Made by a program: the position numbers and the translations under genes
The notes under the pieces: model-generated
Databases searched by the model: none
Told to the model about the DNA's origin: nothing
The model's input: the letters and a program-made list of their open reading frames with translations, nothing else
Part shown: piece after piece, positions 6,001 to 9,450 of the stretch
How the letters are laid out: the number at the start of each line of letters is the position of its first letter
Position numbering within the stretch: position 1 is the first letter of the stretch
NCBI GenBank assembly: GCA_017529085.1
Contig: JAFXOC010000627.1
Span: 1 to 9,450 of the forward strand
Direction: 5' to 3'
DNA: 9,450 nucleotides
From: Selenomonadaceae bacterium
GTDB taxonomy: Bacteria > Bacillota > Negativicutes > Selenomonadales > Selenomonadaceae

Positions 6001-6554
6001 TTTACGCAGACTACGGCGAAGCGAAGAACAGACTGAATAGAGGGATTCCCGCCATCGGCGTATCTACGGAAGCGAAATACGATTCATCGCTCGTTGAAAT
6101 TGGCGGCGAGTTTAAGCGCAATTTACAGCCGAATAAAATCTGGAAGGTATCGCCTTTTGTGAACCTCCAATATACCTATCTAAAGCAAGACTCGTACAAG
6201 GAAAACGGCGGCGGGATTTTCAACCATCATGTTAAAATGAAGAAGAACAATTATCTTGCGGGACTCGTGGGCGTTGAGTTCAAGCGTAATTTTAAACTTG
6301 GAAGTTATGCGGCGAGGGTAGGCGTAAAGCACGCTTTCACAAAACTTGACGGCGCGCTTGAATATAGCTATGAAGGCGATTCAAACAACGTATATACTAT
6401 GAAAAACAATCAGAGCAGAACGCATTTTGTATTATCCCTCGCCGGCGAAAACGAATTTGCGAAAGGCTGGATATTGGGCGGCGATTTGGGGTTTCAAAAA
6501 GGCGGCGGAGATAAAGACATATCTGCGTCTCTTACGCTGAAAAAAGTTTGGTAA
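3018..6554 (+). CDS. autotransporter with papain-type (C1) cysteine peptidase and lectin-like passenger
   Basis: The 1178-residue protein is probably a surface-displayed or released cysteine protease. A Sec signal peptide (1-30, basic start, cleavage near VNA) is followed almost at once by FFDWR, the usual mature start of C1 domains, with no propeptide. The catalytic set is visible: Gln63, Cys68 in GTCWTF, His327 in DHAESLVGYDD and Asn359 in NNWG. A charged, helical stretch near 160-290 enlarges the peptidase domain. Residues about 390-600 resemble the lectin-like domain that follows C1 domains in Firmicutes (FTAGTDSGQFLKAVTFYAS). At about 655-705 there is an autotransporter-associated beta-strand repeat (GEGKVTKTGKGFLALNG, ANTYTGGT), then Gly/Asn/Thr-rich beta-helix-like sequence. 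Residues about 885-1178 are the outer-membrane beta-barrel ending in aromatic Trp. Cys68 is the only cysteine outside the signal peptide. The start follows AAGGAGG at 3006-3012. Substrate unknown. Confidence 0.9.
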   Translation: MKNFLSKKKKNAIIFAVAAGMCFGLPQVNAADSPAFFDWRLTNPTDSNSGEDALSIVSPVELQEHGTCWTFGTFSSYESSWMKQLKAAQAAGYNVTPARNIFSKYYLAWNAFMPNVDNSNDTAIRKPISYSVSSKLTEHPVYDRGGMLEMSVSTLVNYGAIDANDGKRAKSDEEIDYAKKAMDTEANWNRIREYTKSKLTIDYIVKNYDYRNMSPSELEKIAKEYIASLPEETINEEAQNDFNKTAKEAIMNTVEPKGNLHDAYSIHNGDSVSDLGLSESELNDVKEALREEGVLYVSHKAALNGDQLIPAYRDSGEIYPYGDSPDHAESLVGYDDNYEFKNYTDSNGNPLKGAFIIRNNWGTDIAEKGYGYLSYIDSTIATVAFFNAELDGKRYTINQNNAPAIDTVDYIGRNFKPTTQAVANSFTAGTDSGQFLKAVTFYASEKNMPYEIVVREAETPGVGAILTKQSGTFGEDGSAKWAGYRTVDLNNYVFLAKDKKYTVEVRTTSPTGSTVSVAFMAGQDVKMDGESYFYYDAEKTWIKTDKMRQYNDDETSATTSTNVKADNEYPTGYDDTTLDPSLYKQIYIYTVARNKESAAANGGDFTVSYLDDSDTSGASVVNLGSATELYGSDNANPDRKTLSNMTVDLSENSYNAFEGSIIGEGKVTKTGKGFLALNGANTYTGGTFVNNGRLDINGSVTGDATATDNGVISGSGEIGGTLKNSATAMAGDITGEGDLTVNSLESDGKLVTQGENKFIVKTTANVEGSTITTTYAKPDEEVTVVEAASVTGNVKNNSAENAEELSAMLNSYAEVTDKKVILKTDITNNMGELSDDENTGFNAVKNMSVSLKGDSRKEELTPLLYSDTASAKSALSAMGKSPASDMFAVTQRSAVVNRAIRERAFNAFNADDTELKHNGWVKYTKNWGDLKSGANYHSQGIIGGYDEKMGKNWRGGVFVGYNATGLGKSNASGNIYDTRVGVYALYHRGVNDAYIYADYGEAKNRLNRGIPAIGVSTEAKYDSSLVEIGGEFKRNLQPNKIWKVSPFVNLQYTYLKQDSYKENGGGIFNHHVKMKKNNYLAGLVGVEFKRNFKLGSYAARVGVKHAFTKLDGALEYSYEGDSNNVYTMKNNQSRTHFVLSLAGENEFAKGWILGGDLGFQKGGGDKDISASLTLKKVW

Positions 6555-6590
6555 AGGTGATATATTCGAGTATTATTGGTCTAAAGGGTA

Positions 6591-6668
6591 CCTCTAAAAA
6601 CTTATTTTTGATAGCTCCCCGCCCCGAAGTGGCGGGGAGCTATCAGATAAATCAAATTGTTTTTAGTG
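6591..6668. repeat. 78-bp palindromic dispersed repeat, copy 2
   Basis: TGATAGCTCCCCGCC (6609-6623) pairs perfectly with 6631-6645 over 15 bp around a CCGAAGT loop. The outer arms CCTCTAAAAAC (6591-6601) and GTTTTTAGTG (6659-6668) match in 9 of 10 positions at best when written as inverted repeats. The copy lies 36 bp after the autotransporter stop. It shares the core and left end with copy 1 at 653-730, but the loop and the inner A/T arms differ, as expected for a dispersed family under drift. It may cap the 3' end of the operon mRNA, though no T-run follows the stem as in a normal terminator. Confidence 0.75.
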
Positions 6669-6669
6669 T

Positions 6670-6698
6670 TTGCCTAAAGTATGAGTGAAGATTATATT
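6670..6698 (+). promoter_or_regulatory. likely sigma-A-type promoter for namZ
   Basis: TTGCCT (6670-6675) and TATATT (6693-6698) are separated by 17 nt, so transcription would start near 6705 and leave a leader of about 17 nt containing the AAGGTGAG ribosome binding site before the ATG at 6722. The first half of the -35 box and five of six -10 bases match consensus. It suggests the gene is transcribed apart from the autotransporter operon. Confidence 0.5.
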
Positions 6699-6721
6699 AT
6701 GGCAATCATCAAGGTGAGATA

Positions 6722-7978
6722 ATGACGTACAAAAATAAAGACTGTAGTGGCATATTGTTGGTGTTTCTCGCAGCAGCAATCCTAATATTTTCTTACTGTT
6801 CTAAGGTTGCGGCGGCTGCAACCATCGTCCTTGGTGATGAGCGGACGGATGAATACTTGCCTTTGCTGGATGGCAAGCGCATTGCTCTCTTTACCAACCA
6901 TTCTGCCATAGTGAAAGGCGAACACCTCCTGGAATTGCTTCTAAGGAACGGGCAACGTGTGACGGTTCTCTACACTCCCGAGCATGGCATTCGCGGCGAC
7001 AAGGCAGCGGGCGAAACAATTGAAAACGGTACTGATTCCGTGACCGGCATTCCAATTGTGTCGCTTTATAACGGAGCGTCGGGTACCGTCAAACCGTCCA
7101 TTGAAACTATGGATAAATTTGATACGTTGGTAATTGATATTCAAGATGTGGGGCTGAGATATTACACCTATTACATTACTGTTTGTGATTTATTGGAGGT
7201 ATGCTCTGTTCACGGCAAAGAAGTTATATTGTTGGACAGACCGAACCCGAACGGTCATTATGTGGATGGACCTATACTCGACATGAAGTTCAAGTGCCAT
7301 ATTGGACGTCTTCCAATCCCCGTGGTGCACGGTCTGACTTTAGGCGAATTGATGAATATGGCAATAGGGGAAGGGTGGCTGAACCTGCCGCAAGGGCTTG
7401 ATTTTACCGTTATCCCATGCCTAAACTATACGCACCGGACTCCATATACATTACCTGTGCCACCGTCACCAAATCTGCCCAATATGAAAGCCGTCTATCT
7501 GTATCCTTCCTTGTGCCCGTTTGAGGCTACTGTTGTTAGCGTTGGTCGCGGTACGGACCTTCCTTTTCAATGCTTTGGACATCCCAATCTAAAAAAGAAG
7601 TATCGCTATAGATTTTGCCCGCAGAGCGTCAAAGCCGCCCCTAATCCTCCGCTCCTAGGGCAGATATGCTATGGCGTGAATCTAAGTCGGAAAAAAGAGT
7701 CAGATTTAAGGAAGAAACACATGGATCTGTCACATATAGTGGAAGCTTATAAAGTCTTTCATCGTCAGGGGTTGGGGGATTCTTTCTTCCTCAAAGGGCG
7801 TATCGGCAACTTGGGAGAGGTTGAATATTTTGACCTTTTTATGGGTAAATCCTATGTCCGCGAGGCAATTCTTGCCGGTAAAAGCGCCCGAGAGATACGT
7901 TCCATGTGGCGCCACGATGTAGAAACATTTATCGAAAAAAGCAAACCGTATCTTCTGTATGAGCGAAAGGACGAATAA
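6722..7978 (+). CDS. namZ: secreted exo-beta-N-acetylmuramidase, NamZ family (DUF1343, GH171)
   Basis: The 418-residue product matches the DUF1343 family, whose founding member, Bacillus subtilis NamZ, removes N-acetylmuramic acid from the non-reducing ends of peptidoglycan fragments. Residues 1-33 form a Sec signal peptide with a hydrophobic core and an AAAA cleavage region; FSYC is not a good lipobox, so an anchored lipoprotein is less likely. Family motifs in order: LFTNHSA, TPEHGIRG (Glu87-His88, probably in the active site), IDIQDVGLRYYTY near 138-150, LDRPNPNG near 171-178, VHGLTLGEL, PPSPNLP and FEATVVSVGRGTDLPF. Length is typical and no break is seen. The start follows AAGGTGAG. In a diderm cell it should act in the periplasm or outside. 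It may serve wall recycling or use of other bacteria's murein. Neighbours give no partner muramidase or amidase in this window. Confidence 0.92.
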   Translation: MTYKNKDCSGILLVFLAAAILIFSYCSKVAAAATIVLGDERTDEYLPLLDGKRIALFTNHSAIVKGEHLLELLLRNGQRVTVLYTPEHGIRGDKAAGETIENGTDSVTGIPIVSLYNGASGTVKPSIETMDKFDTLVIDIQDVGLRYYTYYITVCDLLEVCSVHGKEVILLDRPNPNGHYVDGPILDMKFKCHIGRLPIPVVHGLTLGELMNMAIGEGWLNLPQGLDFTVIPCLNYTHRTPYTLPVPPSPNLPNMKAVYLYPSLCPFEATVVSVGRGTDLPFQCFGHPNLKKKYRYRFCPQSVKAAPNPPLLGQICYGVNLSRKKESDLRKKHMDLSHIVEAYKVFHRQGLGDSFFLKGRIGNLGEVEYFDLFMGKSYVREAILAGKSAREIRSMWRHDVETFIEKSKPYLLYERKDE

Positions 7979-8053
7979 TATTCGCAGCGATTATAATTAT
8001 GTTGCGTATGACAACAAAAAAGGGTGAAAATTCGCTGCCGCCTTTGTTCACTA

Positions 8054-8082
8054 TTGCAAATGTAAGTCAAATATGTTACGAT
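8054..8082 (+). promoter_or_regulatory. likely promoter for queF-pdxY
   Basis: TTGCAA (8054-8059) and TACGAT (8077-8082) are 17 nt apart, placing a start near 8089, just before the AAAGGA ribosome binding site at 8095-8100. If it is used, the ATG at 8073 could not be the start of queF, which agrees with choosing 8109. Four bases of each box match consensus, so this is suggestive only. Confidence 0.4.
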
Positions 8083-8108
8083 TTAAAAAAATGCAAAGGA
8101 AAATTTTT

Positions 8109-8594
8109 ATGGATAGAACGGAAGAAAATTTAAAATCACTAGGCAAAAAAAGCGAATACAATTACGGATATAATCCCGACTTGCTTGAGTGTTTCTCTAA
8201 TAAACATCCCGAAAGAGATTATTGGGTTAAATTTAATATCCCCGAATTTACCTCTTTATGCCCCATAACAGGGCAGCCGGATTTTGCCACTATTTATATT
8301 TCGTATGTCCCGGATAAAAAATTGGTGGAAAGCAAATCTTTGAAACTCTACATTGTAAGTTTCAGAAATCACGGGGATTTTCATGAAGATATTGTGAACA
8401 TTATCTTGAACGATTTAAAAAATTTAATGGAACCAAAATATATAGAAGTGTTGGGAAAGTTTTTGCCAAGGGGAGGAATTTCCATCGACCCCTATGTAAA
8501 CTACGGCAAAGAGGGCACAAAATATGAAGCGCTCGCGTGGGAGAGGTTTAAGATGCGCGATTTAATATTTATTGAGAGGGTTGACAATAGGTGA
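8109..8594 (+). CDS. queF: NADPH-dependent 7-cyano-7-deazaguanine reductase, short QueF
   Basis: QueF reduces preQ0 to preQ1 in queuosine synthesis for tRNA wobble modification, in the cytoplasm. The frame is open from 8073, but 8109 is the better start: AAAGGA lies 8 nt upstream and the 161 residues match the unimodular YkvM type (about 165). Cys51 in LCPITGQPDF forms the thioimide with substrate, Asp58 lies seven residues on as in B. subtilis (Cys55/Asp62), and FRNHGDFHED supplies His92-Glu93 at the same offset from Cys. ESKSLKLY carries the expected substrate-binding Glu. No other queuosine gene and no preQ1 riboswitch motif is visible upstream. The stop overlaps the next gene's start, so the two should be cotranslated. 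Confidence 0.95.
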   Translation: MDRTEENLKSLGKKSEYNYGYNPDLLECFSNKHPERDYWVKFNIPEFTSLCPITGQPDFATIYISYVPDKKLVESKSLKLYIVSFRNHGDFHEDIVNIILNDLKNLMEPKYIEVLGKFLPRGGISIDPYVNYGKEGTKYEALAWERFKMRDLIFIERVDNR

Positions 8595-9412
8595 GACAAA
8601 AAAGAGTTGCTCTTATAAACGATATTACGGGTTTCGGGCGTTGCTCCGTCACAGTCGAACTTCCCATACTCTCAGCCCTAAAAATCCAAGCCTCCCCTCT
8701 TCCCACCGCAATTCTTTCGGTACATACGGGATTTCCTCATTATTTTATGGATGATTACACCGACCGCATGAAGGAGTACATTAAAAGCTGGAGAGCCAAC
8801 CATATTGAATTTGACGGCATAACCACAGGATTTTTCGGGTCAAAGGAACAAATCGACATAGCCATAGATTTTATCCGCGAATTCAGAAAAAAAGACACCC
8901 TCGTAGTCGTAGACCCAGTTATGGGCGACAACGGCAGACGTTACGCTTCTTACACCGAAGAGATGTGCAAGGAAATGCAAAAACTTCTGGCGCACGCAGA
9001 CGTTATACTTCCTAACCTTACCGAAGCGGCGGAACTTTTAGGCGAAGCCTACCCCAAAGGCGGCGAAGTTTCCAAAGACAAACTCTTAGACATGGCTGAA
9101 AAGTTATCTCTAAAAGGACCGCAAAAAATTGTCATAACGGGACTACGCGACAACGATACCATCAACAACTTTGTCTACGAAAACGGAGAGGGCGCGTTTA
9201 TTTCCACCAAAGCCGTCGGAGGCGACCGCTCCGGCGCAGGAGACGCCTTCTCTGCCATAGTAACGGGTAGTCTGATAAACGGCGAAAACTTCAAATCCTC
9301 GGTAAAAAAAGCCGCCGATTTTATAAACAAAGCAGTAGTCCTAGCCGAAAACCTAAACCTACCTTGGAATTACGGTCTTCCCTTCGAAGAATATCTGACG
9401 GAGCTTCGTTAG
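8591..9412 (+). CDS. pdxY: pyridoxamine/pyridoxal kinase (PfkB/ribokinase superfamily)
   Basis: This 273-residue cytoplasmic kinase should phosphorylate vitamin B6 vitamers with ATP in salvage of pyridoxal phosphate. It begins with GTG inside the sequence GTGA that also holds the queF stop, a 4-nt overlap. A GAGAGGG stretch about 10 nt upstream may serve as ribosome binding site. Motifs: NDITGFGRCSVT at the N-terminus, HTGFPHYFMDDYTDRM, GITTGFFGS, VVVDPVMGD with Asp108 at the ATP/Mg site, ILPNLTEA near 139-146 and the anion hole SGAGD with catalytic-base Asp218. This motif set is the version usually annotated as pyridoxamine kinase in Firmicutes; hydroxymethylpyrimidine kinase (ThiD) is the main alternative but has different N-terminal sequence. 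Length is normal and the gene is intact. Confidence 0.88.
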   Translation: MRQKRVALINDITGFGRCSVTVELPILSALKIQASPLPTAILSVHTGFPHYFMDDYTDRMKEYIKSWRANHIEFDGITTGFFGSKEQIDIAIDFIREFRKKDTLVVVDPVMGDNGRRYASYTEEMCKEMQKLLAHADVILPNLTEAAELLGEAYPKGGEVSKDKLLDMAEKLSLKGPQKIVITGLRDNDTINNFVYENGEGAFISTKAVGGDRSGAGDAFSAIVTGSLINGENFKSSVKKAADFINKAVVLAENLNLPWNYGLPFEEYLTELR

Positions 9413-9413
9413 T

Positions 9414-9428
9414 TGGGGCTTCGCCCCA
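9414..9428 (+). terminator. short GC hairpin after pdxY, possible weak terminator
   Basis: TGGGGC (9414-9419) pairs with GCCCCA (9423-9428) around a TTC loop one base after the pdxY stop. No T-run follows within the visible bases, so it may be a Rho-type end, an mRNA-stabilising hairpin or part of a repeat that continues beyond the window. Confidence 0.3.
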
Positions 9429-9450
9429 GCGGTCAGCGTCAGCCAATCGC

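Noticed and set aside
6722..6820. Lipoprotein signal in NamZ (Cys at residue 26)
   Set aside because: The preceding residues are Phe-Ser-Tyr, not a lipobox, and a good signal peptidase I site follows at the Ala run.
7984..8038. Inverted repeat GCAGCGA/TCGCTGC and a possible preQ1 riboswitch ahead of queF
   Set aside because: Only 7 bp around a 41-nt loop, no T-run, and none of the preQ1-I or preQ1-II conserved strings; probably chance.

Overview
The window most likely comes from a diderm, low-to-mid GC Firmicute of the Negativicutes type. The evidence is indirect. Strong AGGAGG-type ribosome binding sites and Firmicute-like versions of NupC, the Est30-type hydrolase, short QueF and pyridoxamine kinase occur next to a complete classical autotransporter with a 12-strand-type beta-barrel, which requires an outer membrane. 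A methylmalonyl-CoA epimerase also fits that group. I cannot name a genus.

Layout. Positions 1-352 (minus strand) hold the 5' part of a methylmalonyl-CoA epimerase gene that runs off the left edge. Positions 353-1016 are a 664-base noncoding region with much structure: two oppositely oriented copies of a GCAGGA-N14-GT(C/A)GAA motif, a GC-rich hairpin, one copy of a 78-bp palindromic repeat, an AT hairpin, and a structured leader ending in an intrinsic terminator directly ahead of the next gene's Shine-Dalgarno. Positions 1017-6554 look like a three-gene operon: a NupC-type nucleoside transporter, an Est30/YvaK-like alpha/beta hydrolase whose catalytic His appears to be Tyr, and an 1178-residue autotransporter carrying a papain-type (C1) cysteine peptidase plus lectin-like domain as its passenger. 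A second copy of the 78-bp palindrome follows the autotransporter. Positions 6722-7978 hold a secreted NamZ-family (DUF1343) exo-beta-N-acetylmuramidase with its own likely promoter. Positions 8109-9412 hold queF and a pyridoxamine kinase gene that overlap by 4 nt and share a likely promoter.

How the parts work together. The most interesting unit is the leader RNA plus nupC-hydrolase-protease operon. The leader contains three copies of GCATT and two of AATGC that can form mutually exclusive helices (P1, an anti-P1 hairpin, an antiterminator and a terminator), as in a riboswitch or attenuator. It does not match any riboswitch consensus I know. The operon would join nucleoside uptake at the inner membrane to a surface-displayed cysteine protease, and NamZ downstream would add peptidoglycan breakdown in the periplasm or outside the cell. 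A shared scavenging role is inference; the queF-pdxY pair is ordinary cofactor and tRNA-modification metabolism.
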